Notes: generated from the sequence alone by a model not told the origin. Positions 10,093 to 18,685 are shown, counted from the stretch's first letter. The stretch is 64,000 bases of DNA from Mucilaginibacter celer (GCF_003576455.2 NZ_CP032869.1:5332001-5396000); one strand, 5' to 3'. Numbers and translations are program-made.

Positions 10093-13000
10093 ATGACTAC
10101 ATTTACCGGTGAAGCAGATTTTGAAAACGCGTTGATAAAACTCCTGTCTACCAAGGGATGGGAGTCGGAGGTACTTAAAAACCCAACGGAAGAGGATTTG
10201 CTGAGCAACTGGGCTGGCATCCTTTTTCAAAACAACCGGGAAATTGACCGCCTTAATGATACGCCGCTCACCCCCGGCGAGATGCAGCAGGTATTGGAGC
10301 AGATTACGGCCCTGCGCACGCCGCTTAAATTAAACGGTTTTATTAACGGCAAAAGCGTAGCCATTACCCGCGATAACCCTGCCGATGCCCTGCATTTTGG
10401 TAAAGAAGTAAGCTTAAAAATATACGATAGGCTGGAGATTGCCGCCGGCCAAAGCCGCTACCAAATAGCACAGCAACCCCGGTACAAAAGCAAATCAAAA
10501 ATACTGAACGATCGCCGGGGCGATCTGGTGCTGCTCATTAACGGCATGCCCGTTATCCACCTCGAACTTAAACGCTCGGGCGTGCACATTAGCCAGGCAA
10601 GTACCCAAATTGAAAAATACGCTTACGAAGGTATTTTTTCGGGCATCTTTTCACTCATCCAGATTTTTGTAGCCATCACACCCGAAGAAAGCATTTACTT
10701 TGCCAATCCCGGCCCGGAAGGAAAATTTAACAAAGACTACTTTTTTCACTGGGCCGATTTTAATAACGAACCCGTTAACGATTGGCGGCAGATCTGTAGT
10801 TCGCTCATCTCCATACCCATGGCCCACCAACTTATCGGTTTTTACACGGTGGCCGATAACTCCGACGGGGTGCTGAAAGTGATGCGAAGCTATCAATATT
10901 ACACGGCTAACGCGATATCCGATCGTGTAGCCAAAACCGATTGGAAAAGCCCCGACGTGCGCGGCGGTTATATATGGCATACCACCGGCTCGGGCAAAAC
11001 CATGACCAGCTTTAAATCGGCCCAGTTGATAGCCAACTCCAAAGATGCCGATAAAGTAATTTTCCTGATGGATAGGATTGAACTGGGCACACAATCATTA
11101 CGCGAATACCGGGGTTTTGCCGATGATAACCAATCGGTGCAAGCAACCGAAGATACTTACGTACTGGTTACCAAGCTTAAGAGCAATGATCCGGCCGATA
11201 CGCTGATTGTTACCTCTATCCAAAAAATGAGCAATATTGAAGCCGAAGAGGATGGCCTGAACGCCAAAGACCTGGAGCAGATGCGCCGCAAACGAATGGT
11301 AATCATTATAGATGAAGCACACCGCACCGTTTTTGGCGAAACCATGTTGCCCGCCATCCGCAAAGCGTTTCCCCGCGCTGTATTTTTTGGGTTTACCGGT
11401 ACGCCCATACAAGACGAAAATCAGCGTAAAGACGCCACTACAGCCACCATTTTTGGTAACGAACTACACCGCTACAGCCTGGCAGATGGCATCCGCGATA
11501 AAAACGTGCTGGGTTTTGACCCTTATAAAGTGCTCACCTATCGCGATAAGGATATCAGAAAAGCGGTAGCCCTGCAGGAAGCCAAAGCCGCCACCGAAGC
11601 CGAAGCTATTGCCGATGCGGATAAAAGTGCCATCTATTACCATTTTATGAATTCGGCCGAGGTATCGATGGCTGGCGGGCTTGACAAGGCCGGCCTGTAT
11701 GTAAAAGGTATAGAAGATTACCTGAACCGGTCGCAGTACGAACGGGTGGAACATCAGCAGGCCGTAGTTACCGATATTAAAGATAACTGGCTGCGCTTAA
11801 GCCATAACGGAAAATTTCACGCCCTGCTGGCCACCAGCAGCATTGCCGAAGCTATTGAATATTACCGGCTGCTAAAAGCGGAATTCCCGGCGTTAAAAAC
11901 CACCGCCTTGTTTGATCCGCATATTGATAATAATGCAGGCTTTGTATTTAAAGAAGAGGGCTTGCTTGAGCTGATGCAGGATTATAACGAGCGTTACCAG
12001 CAGGATTTTACTTTCGCCTCGCATGCCAGGTTCAAAAAAGATATCTCCAATCGTTTGGCTCATAAAAGGCCTTACGAGCGCTTAGAGAAATCGCCCGAAA
12101 AGCAAATCGATCTGCTAATTGTTGTCGACCAGATGCTAACCGGCTTCGACTCGAAATGGGTAAATACTTTATATCTTGATAAGGTATTGCGCTACGAAAA
12201 TATAATCCAGGCATTTTCGCGTACCAACCGCTTGTTTGGCCCCGAAAAACCCTTTGGCGTTGTAAAATATTACCGCTTTCCGCATACCATGCATCAAAAT
12301 GTAGAAAGGGCCGTAAAACTTTACTCGGGCGATAGGCCCTATGGTTTGTTTGTTGATCGCTTAGATAAGCAATTGCAACACCTAAACTTCACCTATATGC
12401 AGATAGCGGATCTGTTTACCAACGCCGGTATTGATAATTTTGAAAAGCTACCTGATGAGTTAGGCGTACGCGGGCGCTTTGCCAAACTTTTTAAAGTACT
12501 TAACCAATACCTTGAAGCAGCAAAGGTACAGGGCTTTCAATGGAATAAATCCATCTACGAGTTTAAAGACCGAAAGCCGAAACTTGTTATAGAACTGCTG
12601 TTTGACGAGAATAATTATAACAGCCTGCTTGCTCGTTATAAAGAAATGTTTGTGCCCGGTGCGGGCGGCGGCGGTTTACCAGATGTGCCTTTTGAAATAG
12701 AGCCTTATATTGTTGAAATTGACACCGGTAAAATTGATGCCGATTACATGAACTCCCGGTTTGTGAAGTACATCAAATCGTTAGAACAAACAAATATCAC
12801 CGACGAGCAGCGTAAGGTAATTTTAGACGAATTGCACAAATCATTTGCTACCTTAACCCAGGAAGAGCAGAAATTTGCCAACATCTTCCTTAATGATGTA
12901 ATGAGCGGCAATGCCGAGCTAAAAGCTGATAAAACCTTAAGAGACTATATTACCGATTATTTATATCAGGCCAAATACGGCCAAATTTTAAAGCTCACAA

Positions 13001-13239
13001 GTATTTTGGGCGTTGATAAAAACAAGCTTCAAATTTTAATGCGCGCCGATATCACAGAGCTAAACATTAACGAATATGGCCGCTTTGATGAATTAAAAGC
13101 CACGGTAGACAGAGTTAAAGCAAAAGCTTATTTTGAAAAGATTGAAGGTAACCCATTGCCTGATTTTAGGGTGAGCATTAAAATAGACAAACTACTAAAG
13201 GATTTTATAACAAAGGATGGGTTTGAATTGGGTGAGTAA
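10093..13239 (+). CDS. hsdR: Type I restriction endonuclease subunit HsdR
   Basis: 1048 aa, normal for HsdR. The N-terminal nuclease domain has the PD-(D/E)xK pattern: Asp in RRGDLVLL and the LELK triad end near residue 157. It is followed by a superfamily-2 translocase with Walker A TTGSGKT (about residue 299), DEAH box IIDEAHR (about 408), motif III FTGTP and the late motif QAFSRTNRLF. The C-terminal helical region should contact HsdM. It translocates DNA with ATP and cuts at a distance from unmethylated sites. It starts 14 bp after hsdS and ends just before a strong terminator. This ORF is intact, unlike hsdM; an intact HsdR without a working HsdM would be harmless because restriction requires the full complex. 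Confidence 0.95.
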   Translation: MTTFTGEADFENALIKLLSTKGWESEVLKNPTEEDLLSNWAGILFQNNREIDRLNDTPLTPGEMQQVLEQITALRTPLKLNGFINGKSVAITRDNPADALHFGKEVSLKIYDRLEIAAGQSRYQIAQQPRYKSKSKILNDRRGDLVLLINGMPVIHLELKRSGVHISQASTQIEKYAYEGIFSGIFSLIQIFVAITPEESIYFANPGPEGKFNKDYFFHWADFNNEPVNDWRQICSSLISIPMAHQLIGFYTVADNSDGVLKVMRSYQYYTANAISDRVAKTDWKSPDVRGGYIWHTTGSGKTMTSFKSAQLIANSKDADKVIFLMDRIELGTQSLREYRGFADDNQSVQATEDTYVLVTKLKSNDPADTLIVTSIQKMSNIEAEEDGLNAKDLEQMRRKRMVIIIDEAHRTVFGETMLPAIRKAFPRAVFFGFTGTPIQDENQRKDATTATIFGNELHRYSLADGIRDKNVLGFDPYKVLTYRDKDIRKAVALQEAKAATEAEAIADADKSAIYYHFMNSAEVSMAGGLDKAGLYVKGIEDYLNRSQYERVEHQQAVVTDIKDNWLRLSHNGKFHALLATSSIAEAIEYYRLLKAEFPALKTTALFDPHIDNNAGFVFKEEGLLELMQDYNERYQQDFTFASHARFKKDISNRLAHKRPYERLEKSPEKQIDLLIVVDQMLTGFDSKWVNTLYLDKVLRYENIIQAFSRTNRLFGPEKPFGVVKYYRFPHTMHQNVERAVKLYSGDRPYGLFVDRLDKQLQHLNFTYMQIADLFTNAGIDNFEKLPDELGVRGRFAKLFKVLNQYLEAAKVQGFQWNKSIYEFKDRKPKLVIELLFDENNYNSLLARYKEMFVPGAGGGGLPDVPFEIEPYIVEIDTGKIDADYMNSRFVKYIKSLEQTNITDEQRKVILDELHKSFATLTQEEQKFANIFLNDVMSGNAELKADKTLRDYITDYLYQAKYGQILKLTSILGVDKNKLQILMRADITELNINEYGRFDELKATVDRVKAKAYFEKIEGNPLPDFRVSIKIDKLLKDFITKDGFELGE

Positions 13240-13293
13240 TAACTTGTTATTTGTACTGATTTAATAAGGTGAAAAACACCATCGGCAACAAAA

Positions 13294-13325
13294 AATCCCT
13301 TTACGATTCTAATCGTAAAGGGATT
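13294..13325. terminator. Bidirectional terminator between hsdR and the tRNA region
   Basis: Perfect 15-bp inverted repeat (13294..13308 and 13311..13325) with a 2-nt loop, flanked by A-run and T-run. It can end hsdR transcription from the left and the tRNA/GIY-YIG transcript from the right. Confidence 0.85.
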
Positions 13326-13335
13326 TTGCTTCAAG

Positions 13336-13395
13336 TAGCGGGGAGCAGGATCGAACTGCCGTCCGTTGGCTAACGGATATGAATCGATCGCTCTA
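13336..13395 (-). pseudogene. 3' fragment of a tRNA-Met gene copy
   Basis: On the minus strand this reads from the D-arm (TTAGAGCG) through ATTCAT to a complete T-arm and 3' acceptor strand ending CCCCGCTA. Bases 13335..13361 are identical to 13709..13735 of the intact tRNA-Met. Between anticodon and T-arm it carries a hairpin, TCCGTT/AACGGA with a 4-nt loop, that is absent from the intact gene. The first third of the tRNA (5' acceptor and 5' D-arm) is missing and is replaced by the end of the GIY-YIG gene, whose TAG stop (13393..13395) is the TAG of TTAGAGCG. It cannot fold as a tRNA. Confidence 0.8.
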
Positions 13396-13659
13396 AACAT
13401 TTGATGCATTAAATTTCTTGCTAATCATATTCCGAATAAACTGTCTTCCATTCGACGATTTAAGTTGTTTTTCCCGTATCAAAGCTTCCGATTTCGTTGG
13501 GAACTCTTCTGTATATGCAATTACCCAGGGGCGATATTTAACAGTATGTCCCTTAGTTGCCAGTTGATTATGAGAGAGAAAACGATTCTCTAAATCAGAT
13601 GTGTAACCGATATAGATTTGATCAAAGGTTGGAGAATATAAAACGTATACCGTAAACAT
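13393..13659 (-). CDS. GIY-YIG nuclease family protein
   Basis: 88 aa from ATG 13659. It is a stand-alone GIY-YIG domain: first strand VYVLYS, then IYIGYT, the conserved Arg in LENRFLSHN and the catalytic Glu in KSEALIREKQLK. The open frame continues 16 codons upstream, but that part is the terminator hairpin at 13677..13700, so the internal ATG is preferred. Proteins of this small family are nuclease-like, and their cellular role in Bacteroidota is not established to my knowledge. The context is striking: the gene lies between an intact tRNA-Met and a truncated copy of the same tRNA, and its stop codon falls within the tRNA fragment. A homing-type or tRNA-associated mobile role is inferred, not shown. 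Confidence 0.85.
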   Translation of the reverse strand: MFTVYVLYSPTFDQIYIGYTSDLENRFLSHNQLATKGHTVKYRPWVIAYTEEFPTKSEALIREKQLKSSNGRQFIRNMISKKFNASNV

Positions 13660-13676
13660 AACCACAATATACAAGA

Positions 13677-13700
13677 AAAGCCCCTTTTTCAAGGGGCTTT
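13677..13700 (-). terminator. Terminator after tRNA-Met
   Basis: Perfect 10-bp stem (13677..13686 with 13691..13700) and 4-nt loop, G/C-rich core GCCCC/GGGGC with T-residues on the minus-strand exit side. It lies 9 bp beyond the 3' end of tRNA-Met and just before the GIY-YIG start codon. Confidence 0.75.
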
Positions 13701-13709
13701 CTGCCAATG

Positions 13710-13783
13710 TAGCGGGGAGCAGGATCGAACTGCCGACCTTAGGGTTATGAATCCTACGCTCTAACCATCTGAGCTACCCCGCC
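13710..13783 (-). tRNA. tRNA-Met (anticodon CAT)
   Basis: 74 nt without encoded CCA. Acceptor GGCGGGG pairs with CCCCGCT (one G-T end pair), D-arm GCTC/GAGC, anticodon loop TTCATAA, T-arm GGCAG-TTCGATC-CTGCT, discriminator A. The elongator Met identity fits the CAT anticodon and the lack of initiator or tRNA-Ile(CAT) features. The closing pair of the anticodon stem is A31-C39 instead of the expected A-T: the 3' strand reads CCCTA opposite TAGGA. Confidence 0.92.
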
Positions 13784-13836
13784 GTTCTTTATTTTATATC
13801 TCTTATCGCAAGAGAACTTTAATTTTATCTTTAAGG

Positions 13837-13897
13837 ACTGCCGTCCGTTAATTAACGGATATGAATCCTACGCTCTAACCATCTGAGCTACCCCGCC
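13837..13897 (-). pseudogene. 5' fragment of a tRNA-Met gene copy
   Basis: Reads GGCGGGGTAGCTC from 13897 through D-arm, 5' anticodon stem and ATTCAT exactly like tRNA-Met; 13861..13900 match 13747..13786 almost base for base. It then departs into ATCCG, a perfect 16-bp palindrome TCCGTTAATTAACGGA, and the first bases of the T-arm (GGCAGT) before ending. The acceptor 3' strand is missing, so it is not a functional tRNA. It is complementary in content to the 3' fragment at 13336..13395: the two share about 46 bp (13355..13400 and 13837..13882) and together would make one hairpin-bearing tRNA-Met copy. Confidence 0.8.
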
Positions 13898-14063
13898 GTT
13901 TTTTAGTGTATCTTCCTCTTTTAATGGTTATTTAAAAGAGTGGCTTCGTTGTAAAACAAGTGGCCGTCCCTAAAAAGGTTTGCAAATATAGTAGAAATTC
14001 GTTTTCTTTAGAAAAAATGTTACAAAATTTAGTGCTGACCTGCTTTTTATAGTATAAACCCAA

Positions 14064-14444
14064 ATGTCCGAAAAGAAAAAATTTACCATTGAGTACGAGA
14101 TTAAGTCATCTCCACGTATCCTGTTTTCATTCTTAAGCGAGCCTAACGGCTTGTCTCAATGGTTTGCTGATGAGGTTAGTATCCGGGATCATGTTTATAC
14201 TTTCACCTGGGATGATGAGTCGCAAAAGGCCAAACTGTGTTCAGTTAAAGAAAATAAATCCGTACGTTTTAAATGGCTTGATGATGATGCTCAGTATTAT
14301 TTTGAAATGGAAATAATGCAGGATGAGCTCACCAATGATGTGGCCCTGGCCATTACCGATTTTGCCGTCGAAGACACCATTACCGAACGTAAACAGATCT
14401 GGGATAACTCTATCGATTACCTCATCAGCGTATTAGGCGCCTGA
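14064..14444 (+). CDS. START-like domain protein (SRPBCC superfamily)
   Basis: 126 aa, small soluble protein without signal peptide. It matches the Bacteroidota START-like family of the SRPBCC/AHSA1 fold: N-terminal strand KKFTIEYEIKSSPRILFSFLSEP, the Trp-containing helix NGLSQWFADEV and the ending IWDNSIDYLISVLGA. Such folds bind hydrophobic ligands or assist partner proteins; no specific ligand is known to me. It is followed about 107 bp later by the LptF/LptG-type permease gene on the same strand, an order often seen in related genomes. Confidence 0.8.
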   Translation: MSEKKKFTIEYEIKSSPRILFSFLSEPNGLSQWFADEVSIRDHVYTFTWDDESQKAKLCSVKENKSVRFKWLDDDAQYYFEMEIMQDELTNDVALAITDFAVEDTITERKQIWDNSIDYLISVLGA

Positions 14445-14551
14445 TAAAACTTTATTTTAGCTAATTTTGTACGCCAAACCATGGTTTGCACGTTAATGGA
14501 TTTAACTGTGCACAAGCCCTGCTTTGCCCCGGTTAATTACAAATAGCACTA

Positions 14552-16003
14552 ATGAAAAAGATCCACCTTTTACTCCTTAAATCATTTATAAGGCCTTTTT
14601 TGGTTACGCTTTTCATTGTGATGTTTGTGTTGCTGATGTTGTTTTTGTTTAAATACATTGATGATTTGATTGGCAAGGGCTTTGCCTGGTACACCATCCT
14701 CGAGCTGATGATGTACAACTCGGCCACCAACGTATCTATGGCCCTGCCGCTTTCGGTGCTGCTATCCACTATTATGACTTACGGCTCACTTGGCGAAAAT
14801 TACGAACTGGTGGCCATCAAAGCCGCCGGTATCTCCCTGCGCCGGGCTATGTACCCCATGATTGTGATTGTTACCATACTCAGCGTAGCGGCTTTCTTTT
14901 TTTCGGATTATATGCTGCCGGTGGCTAACCTTAAGTATTTTTCGTTGCTGTATGATGCCCGCAAGCAAAAATCGGCCGATTTATTGCCCGAGGGAGTGTT
15001 CAGCACCAGCTTTCCGGGCTATACCATCCGCGTAAAACGAAAAGATCCGGATGGGCAGCGCCTGTACGATATCATGATCTACTCAAAAACGCCAAGCGAT
15101 AATAATACCATCGTAATTTTGGCGCGCGAGGGTACCATGTTCCGTACCATGGGCGATAAATACCTGGTGCTGAAGCTGAAGGATGGCGTACGTTATGAGG
15201 AGGCACCCGGCCAGAATGCCAGCTACAATACCCGCCAGATGCTGTACCGGCAGCGTTTTAAGGAAACCGAAACCAAGTTTGATCTTTCAACTTTTAAAAT
15301 CAGCCGTACCGACGAGAACGAATTTAAGTCGGCATCGCAAATGATGAACATCAAGCAGCTTACGCATTACCTCGATTCGGCCCAGCGCTCGGTTGATAGC
15401 GTTGCCGCATCTAACCATAAAATGGTTTCATCATATATCAAATACTATTCTATTCCAACACAATCAAAGGTTATTAAACAACCTATTGCCTACGATGCGA
15501 AGAAAGGAGCCCTGCAGGGCCTTAAAACACCCGAGCAGCAGATGGCGCTCAATACCGCTTCGTCGGAAGTACGGTCAATTAAAGATTTTATCAAAAACCG
15601 GTCAGACATATACCGTAACGATTCTGAAAACATCCGCCGCTATTTTGTTGAGTATCAAAAAAAATACAACCTTTCTGTAGCCTGCCTGGTATTGTTTTTA
15701 ATAGGTGCCCCGCTGGGCTCCATCATCCGTAAAGGCGGGTTGGGCCTGCCTGTGGTGGTTTCAGTCGTATTTTTCCTCATCTACTATATCATCACCACCA
15801 TTGGCGAAAAAGCAGTAAAGGGCGGCGAGATCAATAATTACCTGGGCATGTGGATTTCTATTATCACCCTGCTGCCTATCGGCCTGTTCCTGTCGTACAA
15901 GGCAGCTACCGATTCGGCTTTATTTGATATGGAAGTTTATAAACGCTTTATAAACCGCATGATACAAAAGTTTAAGCCCAAAGCAACCCGGCATCTTCAT
16001 TAA
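14552..16003 (+). CDS. LptF/LptG family LPS export permease
   Basis: 483 aa, YjgP/YjgQ family (PF03739). An N-terminal membrane block holds about three helices (LLLKSFIRPFLVTLFIVMF, a LPLSVLLSTIMTYG helix and the following helix). A long periplasmic beta-jellyroll region runs from about residue 125 to 370, and a C-terminal membrane block contains CLVLFLIGAPLGSIIRKGG and two more helices. In the Lpt system this permease extracts lipopolysaccharide from the inner membrane with LptB ATPase energy. Bacteroidota often encode the two permeases apart, so LptF and LptG cannot be told apart here. The periplasmic region has an extended charged segment around 240-350, longer than in E. coli. Confidence 0.9.
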   Translation: MKKIHLLLLKSFIRPFLVTLFIVMFVLLMLFLFKYIDDLIGKGFAWYTILELMMYNSATNVSMALPLSVLLSTIMTYGSLGENYELVAIKAAGISLRRAMYPMIVIVTILSVAAFFFSDYMLPVANLKYFSLLYDARKQKSADLLPEGVFSTSFPGYTIRVKRKDPDGQRLYDIMIYSKTPSDNNTIVILAREGTMFRTMGDKYLVLKLKDGVRYEEAPGQNASYNTRQMLYRQRFKETETKFDLSTFKISRTDENEFKSASQMMNIKQLTHYLDSAQRSVDSVAASNHKMVSSYIKYYSIPTQSKVIKQPIAYDAKKGALQGLKTPEQQMALNTASSEVRSIKDFIKNRSDIYRNDSENIRRYFVEYQKKYNLSVACLVLFLIGAPLGSIIRKGGLGLPVVVSVVFFLIYYIITTIGEKAVKGGEINNYLGMWISIITLLPIGLFLSYKAATDSALFDMEVYKRFINRMIQKFKPKATRHLH

Positions 16004-16141
16004 CGGTATTTATTAAGCAAGCCTGTAGTATAGCGGCATAATCATTTTACACAAGGCCGACCCAAGTGATGCTATTAAGCATTAAATTTGATACAGATTA
16101 AAACTAAAAGGCGTTTAAGGGCGCCAACCAACAAGTATATA

Positions 16142-17347
16142 ATGTTAAACACCATACAAGAAGCGATCGACGAGCTTAAAGCCGGCAAAACCATCATCGT
16201 TGTTGATGATGAAGATCGCGAAAATGAGGGCGATTTTTTAACCTCCGCCCGCAACGGTACTCCCGAAACCATCAACTTTATGGTTAAGCACGGTCGCGGC
16301 CTGGTTTGTGCGCCAATTACCGCACAAAGGGCAAAAGAGCTTGAACTGATGCCGATGGTAAGCCACAACACCACCTCGCACGAAACAAATTTTACTGTTT
16401 CGGTTGATTTGCTTGGTCATGGTTGTACAACAGGCATTTCGGCAAGCGACAGATCAAAAACCACGCTTGCCCTGATTGATCCGGATACCCGGCCTGAAGA
16501 TTTGGGCCGCCCGGGACATATTTTTCCTTTAATAGCCAAAGACGGCGGCGTACTGCGCCGTGCCGGCCATACCGAAGCAGCTATCGACCTGGCCATATTA
16601 GCCGGGCACGAACCGGCCGGTGTGATTTGCGAAATTATGAAGGAAGACGGCGAAATGGCCCGCCTGCCCGATCTGCTGCAAATTGCCAAAGATTTCGATC
16701 TTAAGATTATCTCTATAAAAGACCTCATCGCTTATCGCCTGGAACACGAATCGATGGTGAAACGTGAGGTAACGGTAAAAATGCCTACCGAGTGGGGCGA
16801 TTTTGATATGACAGCCTACACCCAGCTGGATACCGGCGAAAACCACCTTGCCTTGGTTAAAGGCAGCTGGGAGCCCGGCGAACCGGTTTTAGTACGTGTT
16901 CATAGCTCATGTATGACGGGCGATATTTTTGGCTCCTGCCGCTGCGATTGCGGTCCGCAGTTGCATAAAGCTATGGAAATGATCAGCAAGGAGGGCAAAG
17001 GCGCTATTGTGTACATGAACCAGGAAGGCCGCGGCATAGGTATTATCAATAAGCTGCGTGCCTATCATCTGCAGGAGAACGGCTATGATACGGTTGATGC
17101 CAACCTTAAGCTGGGTTTCCCGATGGATCAGCGCGATTACGGCATTGGCGCCCAAATTTTACGCAACCTTGGCATCACCAAAATGCGCCTGATGAGCAAC
17201 AACCCCAAAAAACGCGCCGGACTTATTGGTTACGGCCTGGAAGTGGTTGAGAACGTACCTATCGAAATAGCATCAAACCCGCATAACGAGGCTTACCTGC
17301 GTACCAAACGCGACAGGATGGATCATGCCATTATGCGTGATCATTAA
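16142..17347 (+). CDS. ribBA: RibBA: DHBP synthase / GTP cyclohydrolase II
   Basis: 401 aa bifunctional riboflavin enzyme. The N-terminal half makes 3,4-dihydroxy-2-butanone 4-phosphate from ribulose 5-phosphate; the metal/substrate motif DRENEGDF is at about 25-32, with HGRGL, SDRS and GHTEAA following. The C-terminal half opens the GTP imidazole ring; zinc ligands lie in SSCMTGDIFGSCRCDCG (about 254-270) and the GTP site in NQEGRGIGI. I chose ATG 16142 because the longer frame would start at a TTG at 16088 and adds 18 basic residues absent from the family. A very strong hairpin terminator follows at 17370..17414. No FMN riboswitch is visible in the short upstream gap. Confidence 0.95.
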   Translation: MLNTIQEAIDELKAGKTIIVVDDEDRENEGDFLTSARNGTPETINFMVKHGRGLVCAPITAQRAKELELMPMVSHNTTSHETNFTVSVDLLGHGCTTGISASDRSKTTLALIDPDTRPEDLGRPGHIFPLIAKDGGVLRRAGHTEAAIDLAILAGHEPAGVICEIMKEDGEMARLPDLLQIAKDFDLKIISIKDLIAYRLEHESMVKREVTVKMPTEWGDFDMTAYTQLDTGENHLALVKGSWEPGEPVLVRVHSSCMTGDIFGSCRCDCGPQLHKAMEMISKEGKGAIVYMNQEGRGIGIINKLRAYHLQENGYDTVDANLKLGFPMDQRDYGIGAQILRNLGITKMRLMSNNPKKRAGLIGYGLEVVENVPIEIASNPHNEAYLRTKRDRMDHAIMRDH

Positions 17348-17369
17348 ACTACCGGAAACTATCCGGGAT

Positions 17370-17414
17370 AACATTTCTACCATTAACATAGCCTATGTTA
17401 ATGGTAGAAATGTT
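17370..17414 (+). terminator. Long terminator hairpin after ribBA
   Basis: Perfect 21-bp inverted repeat (17370..17390 and 17394..17414) with a 3-nt loop, 23 bp beyond the ribBA stop. Unusually long for a simple terminator. Confidence 0.8.
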
Positions 17415-17524
17415 TAATTATATCCCTTTTGCAATTTGCCGTGTATTTTTCAATCTCCTAAAACCCGCGGCTATATAATCTGTTAACTCACAGGCTATAA
17501 CAACCAGATAGCCTGAAACAGGTT

Positions 17525-18619
17525 ATGAAACTATTTAAATGCACCAATTGCGGGCAACTATTATATTTTGAAAACAGCTTATGCGAATGCTGTAAACATG
17601 TACTGGGCTTTACCCCGGAAGACATGACCCTCCATACCCTTGTTGGCGGAGACGATGGCACTTACAGCCTGCACGGTTATAAAAAACCATTCTTTGGTTC
17701 GGGTAAAAATCAGCCGCCTAAGTTCAAATACTGTAAAAACCACGAGTTTGATGTTTGCAACTGGCTCATCCCGGCCAATGACCCGGCTGTTTTTTGCAAG
17801 GCTTGCGAATTGAACCATATCGTACCCAACCTTGCCGATCCGGAACATTTAAGGCAGTGGCGATTAATTGAAATTGCCAAGCACCGGCTTATTTACTCGC
17901 TTTTACAGCTTAAACTCCCGTTGGTAAGCAAAATACAGGACATCGAAAAAGGCCTGAGTTTTGATTTTTTAAGCGACGCTGATCCTTCGCAAAGAGTGTT
18001 AACGGGGCATGAGAATGGTTTGATTACTTTAAATGTAGAGGAAGCGGATGATGACAAGCGCGAGCAATCGCGCCTGCAGATGAATGAACCATATCGTACA
18101 CTGCTCGGCCATTTCAGGCATGAGGTAGGCCACTATTATTGGGACAGGTTGATTGACAACAGCGGGTTTATTGATGAATACCGCCGGCTATTTGGCGATG
18201 AGCGGGAAGATTACAGCCAGGCCCTGCAACGCAACTACAACGAAGGCCCTCCTGCCGATTGGAACCAGAACTACATCAGCACCTACGCCAGCTCGCACCC
18301 ATGGGAAGATTGGGCCGAAACCTGGGCACACTACCTGCACATTATGGATACGCTGGAAACTGCCGATGCCTTCGGCATGAAAGTTTCGCCCCGCGTTGCC
18401 GATAAAGACAGCGGCTTAAAAGCAGCCATCAATGTAAGCCCTTACCAGGAACAAAATTTTGAGCGCCTGCTTGACCTGTGGCTTCCGTTAACCTTTGCCA
18501 TGAACAGCATGAACCGCAGCATGGGTAATGCCGATATGTACCCTTTTGTTATTCCGCCTAAAGTTGTGGAGAAGCTGAGTTTTATACATAGGGTTTGTTT
18601 TGCATCGAAGGTAGGGTAA
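17525..18619 (+). CDS. Zinc-ribbon putative metallopeptidase (Peptidase_Mx-like)
   Basis: 364 aa, cytoplasmic. The N-terminus holds zinc-ribbon Cys pairs (CTNCGQ at residues 5-10, CECCKHV near 20, and CKACELNH around 90). The C-terminal domain has the metallopeptidase signature FRHEVGHYYWDRL (HExxH, about 200), followed by a downstream Glu-rich segment WEDWAETWAHYLH that can supply the third metal ligand. This matches the family annotated as putative zinc-binding metallopeptidase (PF15887). Substrate is unknown. It ends just before a terminator shared with the convergent transglutaminase cluster; the same family is found beside transglutaminase genes in other genomes, which may hint at a link. 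Confidence 0.82.
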   Translation: MKLFKCTNCGQLLYFENSLCECCKHVLGFTPEDMTLHTLVGGDDGTYSLHGYKKPFFGSGKNQPPKFKYCKNHEFDVCNWLIPANDPAVFCKACELNHIVPNLADPEHLRQWRLIEIAKHRLIYSLLQLKLPLVSKIQDIEKGLSFDFLSDADPSQRVLTGHENGLITLNVEEADDDKREQSRLQMNEPYRTLLGHFRHEVGHYYWDRLIDNSGFIDEYRRLFGDEREDYSQALQRNYNEGPPADWNQNYISTYASSHPWEDWAETWAHYLHIMDTLETADAFGMKVSPRVADKDSGLKAAINVSPYQEQNFERLLDLWLPLTFAMNSMNRSMGNADMYPFVIPPKVVEKLSFIHRVCFASKVG

Positions 18620-18640
18620 ACGCAATTAAATGAATTTTTT

Positions 18641-18667
18641 CTTGCGCTCGTTACAAACGAGCGCAAG
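18641..18667. terminator. Bidirectional terminator between convergent genes
   Basis: 11-bp perfect stem CTTGCGCTCGT/ACGAGCGCAAG with 5-nt loop, T-rich on both sides, between the metallopeptidase (+) and transglutaminase (-) genes. Confidence 0.85.
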
Positions 18668-18685
18668 GTTTAAGATTTTTATTTT

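Noticed and set aside
13336..13395. Second functional tRNA-Met
   Set aside because: It lacks the 5' acceptor strand and half of the D-arm, and carries an extra hairpin; it cannot fold as a tRNA.
13128..13409. 93-aa minus-strand open frame across the hsdR end
   Set aside because: It runs through the terminator and the tRNA fragment and antisense to hsdR; no protein character.
16088..16141. TTG-started extension of RibBA
   Set aside because: Eighteen basic residues not found in the family; ATG 16142 fits.
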